Translations under genes and position numbers: made by a program | In this document: one piece after another, positions 1 through 6,470 of the stretch | Position numbering within the stretch: position 1 is the stretch's first letter | Layout: every line of letters begins with the position of its first letter | The notes under the pieces: generated by a model | Database searches by the model: none | What the model was told of the DNA's origin: nothing | Seen by the model: the letters and a program-made list of their open reading frames with translations, nothing else | Source of the DNA: Betaproteobacteria bacterium HGW-Betaproteobacteria-20 | GTDB taxonomy: Bacteria > Pseudomonadota > Gammaproteobacteria > Burkholderiales > Methylophilaceae | Reading direction: 5' to 3' | NCBI GenBank assembly: GCA_002842195.1 | Contig: PHCL01000040.1 | Coordinates: 1 to 8,335, forward strand | Length of the DNA: 8,335 nucleotides

Positions 1-1209
1 ACCGCTCACCAAGCCTCGGTTTTATCCAATCGTGTACTAGCCATTAAAGAGTCCCCGACCCTCGCCATCACCGCAAAAGCGGGCAAATACAAAGCTGAAG
101 GCCGCCCTATTATTGGCTTGGCGGCAGGTGAGCCAGATTTTGATACACCGCAACACATTAAAGATGCTGCAAAAACAGCCATTGATAATGGCTTCACCAA
201 ATATACGCCGGTTGCCGGCATTCCCAGCCTTAAAAAAGCCATCGTCAATAAATTCAAAAATGAAAATGGTTTTGATTACGCGCTAAACGAAGTCATCGTC
301 GGCGTAGGCGGCAAGCAAACCATCTTTAATCTTTGCCTCGCTGTGTTAAATAAAGGCGATGAAGTGATTATCCCAGCACCTTACTGGGTGTCATATGCAG
401 ATATTGCTTTAGTTGCAGAAGCCACACCCGTCATCATTGAATGTGGTATCGAGCAAGGCTTTAAACTGCTACCAGCGCAGTTAGAAGCCGCCATTACGCC
501 AAAAACAAAAATCTTTATGATTAACTCGCCATCTAACCCCACCGGCGCGGTTTACACTTTGGACGAACTTAAAGCCTTGGGCGAAGTATTGCTCAAATAT
601 CCGCATGTACTGGTCGCCACGGATGATATGTACGAACATGTGAATTTAACAGGCGAAAAATTTTACAATATACTCAACGCCGCGCCGGCGCTTAAAGATC
701 GCTGCATCGTACTTAACGGCGTTTCTAAAGCCTATTCCATGACAGGATGGCGTATCGGCTATGCCGCAGGCCCGGCTTACATCATCAAAGCCATGGAAAT
801 TTTACAAAGCCAATCAACCAGCAACGCCACCTCAATATCGCAAGTAGCCGCGCAAGCCGCGCTGGAAGGCTCGCAAGATTGCATTACCCCCATGGTAACC
901 GCATTTAAAGAGCGCCACAGCTACGTCGTCAACCGTTTCAACACCATGCCAGGCATCAGCTGCTTAATGGCTGGTGGCGCATTCTATGCATTCCCGGATG
1001 CGCGCACTGCAATTGCCAACCTACATCAATCAGGAAAAATAAAAGCCGCCACCGACATGGCCTTAGCAGAATATTTGCTAGAAGAATTTGATGTAGCCGT
1101 AGTGCCAGGCTCAGCCTTTGGCGCAGAAGGTTACTTCCGCATTTCATTCGCCACCAGCATGGATAATCTACGCGTAGCACTTGATAGAATTGAAAAAGCA
1201 CTCAACTAA
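1..1209 (+). CDS. aspC: Aspartate/aromatic aminotransferase, PLP-dependent (left end cut off)
   Basis: Class I/II fold-type I aminotransferase that moves an amino group between aspartate (or an aromatic amino acid) and 2-oxoglutarate in the cytoplasm. The frame is open from base 1 for 402 codons. The family is about 400 residues, so only a few residues and the start lie outside the window; the internal TTG at 118 is not the start, because conserved sequence (IKESPTLAITAKA) precedes it. Visible marks are the AGEPDFDTP motif near codons 41-49, NPTG at codons 179-182 (PLP/substrate loop), DDMY at codons 208-211 (Asp and Tyr contacting the cofactor), SKAYSMTGWRIGY with the Schiff-base lysine at codon 243, and FRISFA with the substrate-carboxylate arginine at codon 380. 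The stop lies inside a strong terminator hairpin. The fold and reaction class are certain; exact substrate preference (AspC, prephenate-type or aromatic) cannot be read from sequence alone. Confidence 0.93.
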   Translation, partial: TAHQASVLSNRVLAIKESPTLAITAKAGKYKAEGRPIIGLAAGEPDFDTPQHIKDAAKTAIDNGFTKYTPVAGIPSLKKAIVNKFKNENGFDYALNEVIVGVGGKQTIFNLCLAVLNKGDEVIIPAPYWVSYADIALVAEATPVIIECGIEQGFKLLPAQLEAAITPKTKIFMINSPSNPTGAVYTLDELKALGEVLLKYPHVLVATDDMYEHVNLTGEKFYNILNAAPALKDRCIVLNGVSKAYSMTGWRIGYAAGPAYIIKAMEILQSQSTSNATSISQVAAQAALEGSQDCITPMVTAFKERHSYVVNRFNTMPGISCLMAGGAFYAFPDARTAIANLHQSGKIKAATDMALAEYLLEEFDVAVVPGSAFGAEGYFRISFATSMDNLRVALDRIEKALN

Positions 1210-1229
1210 ATGCTGAGTTGAGTGCTTTT
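1194..1229. terminator. Bidirectional intrinsic terminator shared by aspC and the AsmA-like gene
   Basis: Perfect 14-bp inverted repeat: AAAAGCACTCAACT at 1194-1207 pairs with AGTTGAGTGCTTTT at 1216-1229, with an 8-nt loop. The arms carry A's on the left and T's on the right, so both strands have a U-tract. It sits between two convergent genes, and its left arm includes the last codons of aspC. Confidence 0.85.
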
Positions 1230-1230
1230 A

Positions 1231-1367
1231 GCTGACCCCAAAAATAACGTCATGATATGCCAAGATAATTGGTCGCTCCCACAAAAAACAATTCGTGACT
1301 GTTATTATTGATGAGACCTGCCTTCAATAACCGTTTCCATTCTTTCGCTTTAATCAGTTAAGTTAAA
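1231..1367. other. Short spacer between convergent genes
   Basis: Nothing firm. One minus-strand open stretch (1250-1357, 35 codons) lacks a start codon. Confidence 0.5.
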
Positions 1368-2720
1368 TTATTTATCTCCACCGAATAAATTTTTAATAGA
1401 ATCCACCGCGCCAGCCGCCTTAATACCAAGACTAGTACCAACACCTGGACCCAAAATAGCCGTTCCTGCTGCTGCGCCGACCAGTGCCATTTTAGAAGGC
1501 AACACGACTGGATCTTTGAGCGTACCAGAAACATTTAATGGAATGGCGACCAAACCTACACTGTTTTTTACTTTTACTTCTACAACTCCATCCAATTGTT
1601 TATTGGATTTAACCTCAATTTGCCCAGTTGCGGCAAGCAAACCAGAACTGATATTCAAATCTCGCAAATGATATTGCTTGCCTGACACTTTCAGTAAGCC
1701 AGAAAACGTATCAAACTGCGTTTCACCGCCGCTTTGATTTTGCTTAATCAACAAACTAGCCACTTTTACTAAATCCAAACCATGTAATATGCCTTGATTG
1801 ATTTTAAATTTAAAACTGGCTTGCAAGCGTTCTGCTAATTGCCCAACTTCTTTAGCTGAAGCAGAAAAATCACCATCACCAAACAAATTTCCGCTCAAAT
1901 AAACAGTTCGGCTCATCATGCTACTGGGTTGTTTAACGGATAAATTCATAACGTTCAAATGACCATTGGCCTTCCAATTTTCTGCGCCCTTATTTTCTTG
2001 CCAAGTTAATACCGCATCTCCCACTAATTTTCCACCATAAAGCGCAACATCAATTTTAGGTATTGTTAATCGGTTACCTTTAAGCTGCATTTCAACCTTT
2101 GCTTTATCAATCAACAACGGCAACCCAACTGGCAACGTCCACTTATCTGCATTCACCGTGATTAAACGTGCATCTCCATCTGGCACAATATCCGCTTTAA
2201 GATTACCATCCAAGCTTTCTATCAGCGCAGAATCCAACTGATTCAGCTCAGTTAATACAATTTCAGCATTAAGCATGGGTAACTGAATATCAGGCCAAGC
2301 CAATTGCATTTCATCGATATTAATATGACTCACATTTACTGCCGCAGCTTCCGCACCTTCTGGACTTTTAGCAGACAGCGCAGAGATAATGGTTAAAGCC
2401 GTTTTTTTAATAATAGGCTTGGTCACTTTCAAGTTAATCTGTTTGGTTTCAGAAAACAAAGAACTTAATGTTGGCACAATCACCAATTTCTCAATCTTTA
2501 CATCTTGATTCTCACCAATAACAATATCGCCAGCGACTAATCGGGGGCTAGGCAAAAAACGCAAATGACCATTTGCAATCGTTACAGGTACGCCTAACTT
2601 TTCGCTGGCAATGCGCTCAGCCTTCTGCAAATAAGTCTGCATAGGCACTAAAAAAGGCAAGATAAATAACACAACAATTAAAAGCCCTAATGCAAGTGCT
2701 ATTTTTTTATATTTTTTCAT
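1368..2720 (-). CDS. AsmA-family inner-membrane-anchored periplasmic protein
   Basis: A 450-residue protein with one N-terminal membrane anchor (about residues 7-26, hydrophobic after MKKYKK) and a long periplasmic part rich in short beta strands. AsmA-like proteins are thought to take part in outer-membrane assembly or lipid transport across the envelope. Family marks are the early segment GVPVTIANGHLRFLPSPRL, where the domain after the anchor begins, and the late AsmA_2-type motif GILHGLDL at about residues 310-317. A glycine/alanine-rich tail (about 411-436) ends in a short basic stretch. The start ATG at 2720 has only a weak upstream AGG, but no better start exists and the basic residues before the anchor support it. 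It is transcribed alone, divergent from tRNA-Asn and convergent with aspC. Membership of the AsmA superfamily is well supported; a specific role or gene name is not. Confidence 0.8.
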   Translation of the reverse strand: MKKYKKIALALGLLIVVLFILPFLVPMQTYLQKAERIASEKLGVPVTIANGHLRFLPSPRLVAGDIVIGENQDVKIEKLVIVPTLSSLFSETKQINLKVTKPIIKKTALTIISALSAKSPEGAEAAAVNVSHINIDEMQLAWPDIQLPMLNAEIVLTELNQLDSALIESLDGNLKADIVPDGDARLITVNADKWTLPVGLPLLIDKAKVEMQLKGNRLTIPKIDVALYGGKLVGDAVLTWQENKGAENWKANGHLNVMNLSVKQPSSMMSRTVYLSGNLFGDGDFSASAKEVGQLAERLQASFKFKINQGILHGLDLVKVASLLIKQNQSGGETQFDTFSGLLKVSGKQYHLRDLNISSGLLAATGQIEVKSNKQLDGVVEVKVKNSVGLVAIPLNVSGTLKDPVVLPSKMALVGAAAGTAILGPGVGTSLGIKAAGAVDSIKNLFGGDK

Positions 2721-2751
2721 TAATAAACCTATAAATTATTGAATGTAACGA

Positions 2752-2780
2752 TTGACCAAAAAGCACTTAGCCAGTATTAT
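2752..2780 (+). promoter_or_regulatory. Sigma-70-type promoter of tRNA-Asn
   Basis: TTGACC at 2752-2757 and TATTAT at 2775-2780 are separated by exactly 17 bp and would start transcription near 2787, about 18 nt before the mature tRNA. The bases after the -10 are GC-rich (CACGCC), a type of discriminator known from stringently controlled stable-RNA promoters; that control is inferred here. Confidence 0.75.
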
Positions 2781-2804
2781 CACGCCTTCGTGATTGTAAC
2801 CGAT

Positions 2805-2880
2805 TCCTCGATAGCTCAGTCGGTAGAGCAACGGACTGTTAATCCGTGTGTCCCTGGTTCGAGCCCAGGTCGAGGAGCCA
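2805..2880 (+). tRNA. tRNA-Asn (anticodon GUU)
   Basis: A complete 76-nt cloverleaf. The acceptor arms TCCTCGA (2805-2811) and TCGAGGA (2870-2876) pair without mismatch. The D-loop region AGTCGGTAGA is conserved. The anticodon stem ACGGA/TCCGT (2831-2835/2843-2847) closes loop CTGTTAA, with GTT at 2838-2840. The T-arm has CCTGG/CCAGG around TTCGAGC. The discriminator is G (2877) and CCA is encoded (2878-2880). It is a single-gene transcript with its own promoter and terminator. tRNA 3' ends are common integration sites for tyrosine recombinases, and accessory DNA does follow here, but no second copy of the tRNA 3' end is visible in the window. Confidence 0.98.
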
Positions 2881-2887
2881 AAAATTT

Positions 2888-2914
2888 AAGCCCTGCAGAA
2901 ATGTGGGGCTTTTT
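2888..2914 (+). terminator. Intrinsic terminator of tRNA-Asn
   Basis: A 10-bp stem (AAGCCCTGCA at 2888-2897 with TGTGGGGCTT at 2902-2911, including two G-T wobbles) is closed by a GAAA tetraloop and followed by T's to 2914. It lies 8 nt after the encoded CCA. Confidence 0.85.
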
Positions 2915-2963
2915 CTATTTCAGCCAGCGAGTATAAGTTTAAGAACGACTCGGGCGCAAGACA

Positions 2964-3012
2964 TGATCACTTCGAAGCTGTTTTGGCAGTCTAGGAGACT
3001 AGTGGGTGATCA
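2964..3012 (+). repeat. Nested inverted repeats in the leader of the J-like gene
   Basis: TGATCAC (2964-2970) and GTGATCA (3006-3012) form a perfect 7-bp outer inverted repeat. Between them are the 8-bp palindrome CTTCGAAG (2970-2977) and a small hairpin AGTCT-AGG-AGACT (2988-3000). The whole lies 34-82 nt before the GTG start of the next gene. It could be an operator or a folded 5' leader. A possible -10 TATAAG lies at 2932-2937, but no good -35 is seen. Confidence 0.4.
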
Positions 3013-3045
3013 CAGTGAGTTTCAACAAATAAAGGAGCAATACCA

Positions 3046-3582
3046 GTGACCAACGCACAACGTAGAGCACTCAGTCGTATGGCTGAAATGAATGCATCAA
3101 GTAACGACAGTAAGCCTAAACCAACGCACAGCAGCGCGTTCTGCCCGCATGAGGCAGGCGCGTATTACCTGGTAACGGTGGAGACTGTCGGTAAGATCAT
3201 TAATCTACTAGCCATGGAAATCGAGCCGCCTGTTAAAACCTACACCATCAACACCATTCATTTTGAACAGGATGCCGTTACTGGCAAATGGATCTGGTTT
3301 GATGGTAAGGAAATGCTTTCCCCACGCAAAAACCAGGAGAGTTGGCGTCTTGGCAGTAAGAAGTTATATGACACTCGCGAAGGCGCCGAGGCTGAACTTC
3401 AGCGCTTGATGGCCAAAAACGGTGACCGGGTGACCAAGGTACATGACCTGCCAGACGATGTGACTAAACTAAAAAAGATCCGTAGTGCCCACCATCCAGA
3501 CCGCAATAACCCCGATTCAGACCACGATCTCTATCAGGCGGTTATCGAGAAAATTGACAGGATGCGTGCGGTGAGTGTGTGA
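3046..3582 (+). CDS. Small protein with a degenerate C-terminal J-like (HPD) domain
   Basis: A 178-residue soluble protein with no signal peptide or membrane segment. The GTG start at 3046 is supported by AAAGGAG at 3031-3037 with an 8-nt gap. The N-terminal 30 residues are polar and look disordered. A mixed beta/alpha region follows at about residues 32-122, with TGKWIWFDG and a SKKLYDTREGAEAEL helix; I do not recognise this part. The last 45 residues resemble helix II, the loop and helix III of a DnaJ J-domain, with HPD intact at 150-152, a DRNNPDSD loop and a helix at about 160-174. Helix I is not obvious. HPD is the tripeptide J-proteins use to stimulate Hsp70 ATPase, so a DnaK link is possible but inferred. 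Its base composition is more GC-rich than its neighbours, and its place right after a tRNA suggests acquired DNA. A strong terminator follows. Confidence 0.78.
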   Translation: MTNAQRRALSRMAEMNASSNDSKPKPTHSSAFCPHEAGAYYLVTVETVGKIINLLAMEIEPPVKTYTINTIHFEQDAVTGKWIWFDGKEMLSPRKNQESWRLGSKKLYDTREGAEAELQRLMAKNGDRVTKVHDLPDDVTKLKKIRSAHHPDRNNPDSDHDLYQAVIEKIDRMRAVSV

Positions 3583-3602
3583 ACCACACCATAACTTGAT
3601 CG

Positions 3603-3632
3603 AAAAACCCACCTTTACCCAGTGGGTTTTTT
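3603..3632. terminator. Bidirectional intrinsic terminator after the J-like gene
   Basis: AAAAACCCAC (3603-3612) pairs perfectly with GTGGGTTTTT (3622-3631) around a 9-nt loop. A T-run ends the plus strand, and the A-run on the left gives a U-tract on the minus strand. It can also end leftward transcription from the metalloprotease gene. Confidence 0.85.
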
Positions 3633-3800
3633 ATGGCGGTTGCAACTAGATTGCGCAAGGTATTTTCATCATTTGCTACCCAATATGCAATCGTGTCCCA
3701 TAAGTACGCCTCCATCGCAGAAATTACAGCGCCGTGCGCTAACTGAGTAGTGAATTGAATTGATTGTGGATTTCCTGTTACAGTCAAAATAGCTTCAATT
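3626..3800 (-). pseudogene. Fragment of a HEPN-like protein (decayed)
   Basis: In the minus frame just beyond the metalloprotease stop there is a stretch of about 58 codons that reads like a real protein, unlike the rest of that frame. It includes LAHGAVISAMEAYLWDTIA followed by a helix ending in NTLRNLVATAIKN. The pattern (polar helix, then ISAMEAYLxDT, then VxxDExxLRxLV) resembles the first two helices of HEPN-type proteins, which often act as RNases or as accessory domains in defence and toxin systems. There is no ATG; a TTG at 3785-3787 is the nearest candidate start. At its 3' end the frame runs directly into the terminator of the J-like gene and then into the antisense of that gene, so the original C-terminus is gone. 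I read it as a remnant left at a recombination junction. The family assignment is from memory of the pattern and is tentative. Confidence 0.35.
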
Positions 3801-5109
3801 ATTTCAAAGCTTCGTCTGCCACTGCTGCCACGTCTATACCATTGCATTTAATAATTTTTGCGTTTGAACAGGTAAACTCTAGACTTTCTGAAAGATTTTT
3901 TGCCCGCCTAAAATAGACCTTCGAAGGTTCTATAAGGCCCAGTCCTTTTGCAGCTACAGCGAGATAATAGTATGAAAGATCAAATTCATATCCTGTTTTG
4001 ATGACAGTCTGCACCAACTCGCGCCAGTCTTGTTTATCATACAGCTTCTTTAAGTCTGACTGATTCATATAAAATTTTAAACTACAGGTTTTACACGTCA
4101 ATTCAAGCGCGCCTTGTAGGAAAGACTCATAGTCTGGAGAATAAAAAGCCATAGCTTGAGTTGAATCAACTGTAGATAATTCTGCTAGTGATGAGCCCTC
4201 AGTTATGACTCTGACATTTGATGAAGAAAAGTCTGCGGAATCCCTAGCGGTTCGTACATATTGATAGGTTGGCTTGTAATCTACATACAAGGGTGCTCTC
4301 GCCTCGTAAATCTTCTTCATAGGCTCTTGTAATGCTTGCAATGATTCTATTCGGTTTGGAGGTGAAGGGTGTGTGCTAAAAAAATCACCCTTACCCTTAC
4401 TTCCAGTTGTGTCCATCATTTTTTGCCATAATGTTACAGCAGCTTCTGGGTTATAACCTGCCTGCGCCGCAAGCTCAATACCAAGCTTATCAGCTTCATT
4501 TTCTGCGCCCCTACTGTTTGGCAGAGTAACAAAAGCAGCGCCGGCCAGAACTGCTGCATCTTGAACAATACGCTGGTTATTACTTCTTTGTTGCGAAGAA
4601 CCACTTCTATCAGATGCGGCAACGGCCACCGTTACAGTCGCAACCGCAATTTTGGTTAATATATCCACAGACATCTTTTCTGCGGTGTGGTTAGCTAGAG
4701 CATGTGAAATTTCGTGACCCATCACTTGAGCTAATTCATCATCAGTCGGATTAACCTTATCAAGAAGTCCTGTATAGATCGCCATTTTTCCACCAGCCAT
4801 ACAAAAGGCATTCACATCTTCTGACTCGATAACATTAACCTGCCACTGCCATTTTTGAGAATCAGGTCTATATAACACTGCACGCTCCACCAACCGATTA
4901 GTGATTTTTTGAACGCGCTCATTAACAATTGGATCACTACTTATTTTGCTATTCTTGTCATAAGAATCAATCATTGACTCATAGAGTTTTGAGCTTTTGG
5001 TAATGGCTGCAGATTCAGATACCAGAATGAGCTGACTTCTCCCTGTCATGCTATTCGTTACACATCCAGACATTGAAAGTAATAGTAGTACAAGAGCGGA
5101 AATTTTCAT
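3799..5109 (-). CDS. M48-family zinc metalloprotease, outer-membrane-type lipoprotein with TPR-like C-terminus
   Basis: A 436-residue lipoprotein. The signal peptide has lipobox MSGC with the lipidated cysteine at 16. The peptidase domain shows NAFCMAGGKMAIYTGLL (residues 100-116), the zinc-binding HEISH at 132-136, and the downstream glutamate in AENEADKLG (about 202-210) that supplies the third ligand. FFSTHPSPPNR at about 263-273 is also typical of the family. LoiP/BepA-type relatives degrade misfolded outer-membrane proteins in the periplasm; that role is inferred here. The last ~150 residues lie outside the protease fold. They hold a helical, TPR-like segment (SYYYLAVAAKGLGL... AKNL, about 377-404) and four cysteines at 339, 342, 414 and 422 that could form disulfides. 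The start at 5109 has a weak GAG-rich upstream site but gives a perfect signal peptide. The gene stands alone, flanked by remnants on both sides. Confidence 0.88.
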   Translation of the reverse strand: MKISALVLLLLSMSGCVTNSMTGRSQLILVSESAAITKSSKLYESMIDSYDKNSKISSDPIVNERVQKITNRLVERAVLYRPDSQKWQWQVNVIESEDVNAFCMAGGKMAIYTGLLDKVNPTDDELAQVMGHEISHALANHTAEKMSVDILTKIAVATVTVAVAASDRSGSSQQRSNNQRIVQDAAVLAGAAFVTLPNSRGAENEADKLGIELAAQAGYNPEAAVTLWQKMMDTTGSKGKGDFFSTHPSPPNRIESLQALQEPMKKIYEARAPLYVDYKPTYQYVRTARDSADFSSSNVRVITEGSSLAELSTVDSTQAMAFYSPDYESFLQGALELTCKTCSLKFYMNQSDLKKLYDKQDWRELVQTVIKTGYEFDLSYYYLAVAAKGLGLIEPSKVYFRRAKNLSESLEFTCSNAKIIKCNGIDVAAVADEALK

Positions 5110-5142
5110 TTTTTTCTCATTATTTTTATGGTTGTAGACGCT

Positions 5143-5170
5143 AATATATACCTACAGCGAACACGATATT
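5143..5170 (-). promoter_or_regulatory. Candidate promoter of the M48 lipoprotein gene
   Basis: On the minus strand, TATATT (5143-5148) is preceded by TTAATA (5165-5170) at a 16-bp gap. The match is moderate (5/6 and 4/6), and the position, 34 bp before the ATG, is plausible. Confidence 0.35.
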
Positions 5171-5260
5171 AACTTCTTAACCTTTGTTGAATTACACTTC
5201 AGATAAGCCAACATTGTATATGTTCAGGTGACCCACCTACAGTATCTGCTCTCTTGATTG

Positions 5261-5329
5261 TTATTTCTTTGTAAGGTTTTTATAAGCACCTAATATTGCA
5301 CCAACTGTAGCCCCAAGAACGGGGCCCAT
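5261..5329 (-). other. 22-codon hydrophobic glycine-zipper frame, probable tail of a lost gene
   Basis: The frame from the ATG at 5329 to the TAA at 5261-5263 encodes MGPVLGATVGAILGAYKNLT plus two lysines: small-residue spacing (GxxxGxxxG) in a single hydrophobic helix with a basic end. It has no ribosome binding site and begins at the break in higA. It is most simply the C-terminal end of a membrane protein gene that was joined to higA by deletion. A free-standing small membrane peptide is possible but unsupported. Confidence 0.25.
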
Positions 5330-5354
5330 CACTTTTAATTGGTTTAATATTCAT
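5280..5354 (-). pseudogene. higA: HigA antitoxin start, truncated after nine codons
   Basis: The ATG at 5354 overlaps the end of the toxin frame, as in intact higBA pairs, and the first nine residues, MNIKPIKSD, match the usual start of HigA antitoxins. From the tenth codon the frame encodes unrelated sequence (GPRSWGYSWCNIRCL) and stops at 5280-5282. The helix-turn-helix DNA-binding domain and all later parts of HigA are missing. The junction is near 5327. In another frame from 5329 the sequence after the break reads as a 22-residue glycine-rich hydrophobic peptide. Confidence 0.6.
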
Positions 5355-5607
5355 TAACGTTCTCCACGTTAATTTGATCATGCTGTGCATGCGTGCCAAT
5401 GAACTTCACCCACAAAATGCCTGCCCGATATTGGATTTCCACCACTAGACGATATTTATTGCCAGCAACATTAAATACCTCACGGTCGTCGCCACAGATG
5501 CTGGCGTTTCTATAATGCGCTTTTATGTCTTGTGGTGTCGTCCAGTTAGCTTGAACCGCATAGCGAAAATCAGTGTTACGGGTCCAACTTGAGACGTTTA
5601 CATAATT
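5344..5607 (-). pseudogene. higB: HigB-family mRNA interferase toxin, N-terminus missing
   Basis: The open frame ends at TAA 5344-5346 and encodes a clear HigB (RelE/ParE-superfamily) core: WTTPQDIKAHYRNASI, then VFNVAGNKYRLVVEI, then VKFIGTHAQHDQI. HigB toxins cut ribosome-bound mRNA. The frame is open only from 5607, directly after an in-frame TAA, and has no ATG, GTG or TTG before the conserved core. The usual start (about 30 residues containing the first helix, with an FW..HP-type motif) is absent or replaced. The upstream break lies close to the 9-bp hairpin at 5616-5640. With its antitoxin also broken, the pair should be inactive; a surviving active toxin without antitoxin would be hard to explain. 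Confidence 0.72.
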
Positions 5608-5615
5608 TTATTAAC

Positions 5616-5640
5616 TGACGGCTAGTCCCCATAGCCGTCA
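5616..5640. repeat. Perfect 9-bp inverted repeat between fpr and the higB remnant
   Basis: TGACGGCTA (5616-5624) and TAGCCGTCA (5632-5640) flank a 7-nt loop. It lies 48 bp beyond the fpr stop in the direction of fpr transcription, so it may be the fpr terminator, but the U-tract on that strand is poor. It also marks the boundary between core DNA and the broken toxin gene. Confidence 0.5.
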
Positions 5641-5688
5641 TTTAACATGCCATTATGAGCGCATTATTAAATAGGTTCTAAGCCTTGT

Positions 5689-6432
5689 TTACCAATAATT
5701 TTCCACTGTAATTTGGCCTGGTTCAAAACGACGATGTTTTTTTAAGCCACGTTCAGTCAGTGTGTTGTTTGTTTCTTTAACCATTTGTGGATTGCCACAA
5801 AGCATAACCTGGCTGTCTTCTGCACTAATTCCAATTCCGGCACGTGCTTCCAGTCGACCATCAATAATAGCCTGCGGGATACGGCCAGTCATTGCGAAAT
5901 CTGAAGATTCGCGGCTAAGGAACGGAATGTAAGAAAACTGCCCAGGATGCATCGCTAAAATTTGTGTAATTCTCTCCTGATAACAAAGGTCGGATAATGT
6001 CCGCACGGCATATACCAGAATCGCCCGCTCGAAGCGCTGCCAGGGTTTATCCGTCATTAACATCGAGAGAAAAGGTCCAACACCGGTGCCGGTGGCCATC
6101 AGCCACAGATGCTTTGCCTGAGGCACTTCATCAAGAATCATGAAGCCATGTGCGCGTGTGGCAATTTGAATGTTGTCACCAGGTTTAAGGTTAACCAAAT
6201 GGGATGTCAGCAGGCCATTCGGCACTTCAATGTAGAAAAGTTCCAGTGGCTGACTATCAGGTGGGTTCACTAAAGAATATGGCCTGCCTACCAACTCTCC
6301 ATTAATTTCCAGCGCAATCTTAACAAACTGCCCAGCTTCAAATGGCTCAATATCAGACTCAACATAAAGTGAATACAGCGTATTGTTCCACTGCTTATGT
6401 TCAACCACTTTACCAACATTCCAGGCGGACAT
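5689..6432 (-). CDS. fpr: Ferredoxin/flavodoxin-NADP+ reductase, E. coli Fpr type
   Basis: A 247-residue cytoplasmic flavoenzyme that passes electrons between NADPH and ferredoxin or flavodoxin. It supplies reductant for Fe-S repair, radical-SAM enzymes and oxidative-stress defence. FAD contacts are seen in RPYSLV (residues 50-55) and the GF segment near 96. The NADP-binding half has ATGTGVGPFLSML (113-125), FLSRE (171-175) and MLCGNPQMV (210-218). The protein ends in ENYW, the C-terminal aromatic that stacks on the flavin in the short bacterial subclass. Length and ends match E. coli Fpr (248 residues). The start ATG at 6432 is preceded by TTTAGGAG, with AGGAG 7 nt away. It is a single-gene transcript with no visible partner gene. 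Confidence 0.95.
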   Translation of the reverse strand: MSAWNVGKVVEHKQWNNTLYSLYVESDIEPFEAGQFVKIALEINGELVGRPYSLVNPPDSQPLELFYIEVPNGLLTSHLVNLKPGDNIQIATRAHGFMILDEVPQAKHLWLMATGTGVGPFLSMLMTDKPWQRFERAILVYAVRTLSDLCYQERITQILAMHPGQFSYIPFLSRESSDFAMTGRIPQAIIDGRLEARAGIGISAEDSQVMLCGNPQMVKETNNTLTERGLKKHRRFEPGQITVENYW

Positions 6433-6464
6433 AACTTACTCCTAAATACCCAGCAATTTTCTCA

Positions 6465-6470
6465 ATTATA
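6465..6470 (-). promoter_or_regulatory. Consensus -10 element of fpr
   Basis: TATAAT on the minus strand would start transcription near 6458 and give a leader of about 25 nt containing the AGGAG site. No good -35 lies 16-18 bp upstream, so an activator may be needed; no SoxR/SoxS-type site was recognised. Confidence 0.5.

Noticed and set aside
118..1209. TTG at 118 as start of the aminotransferase
   Set aside because: Conserved N-terminal family sequence lies in frame upstream to the window edge, so the gene is simply truncated by the window.
1250..1357. Minus-strand open stretch of 35 codons containing KAKEWKRLLKAGLINNN
   Set aside because: It has no ATG, GTG or TTG at its beginning, no RBS, is bounded by an in-frame stop, and I recognise no family. 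A gene remnant is possible but unsupported.
2739..2936. Plus-strand 65-codon frame across tRNA-Asn
   Set aside because: It is produced by the tRNA gene and its terminator; translation through a cloverleaf is not credible.
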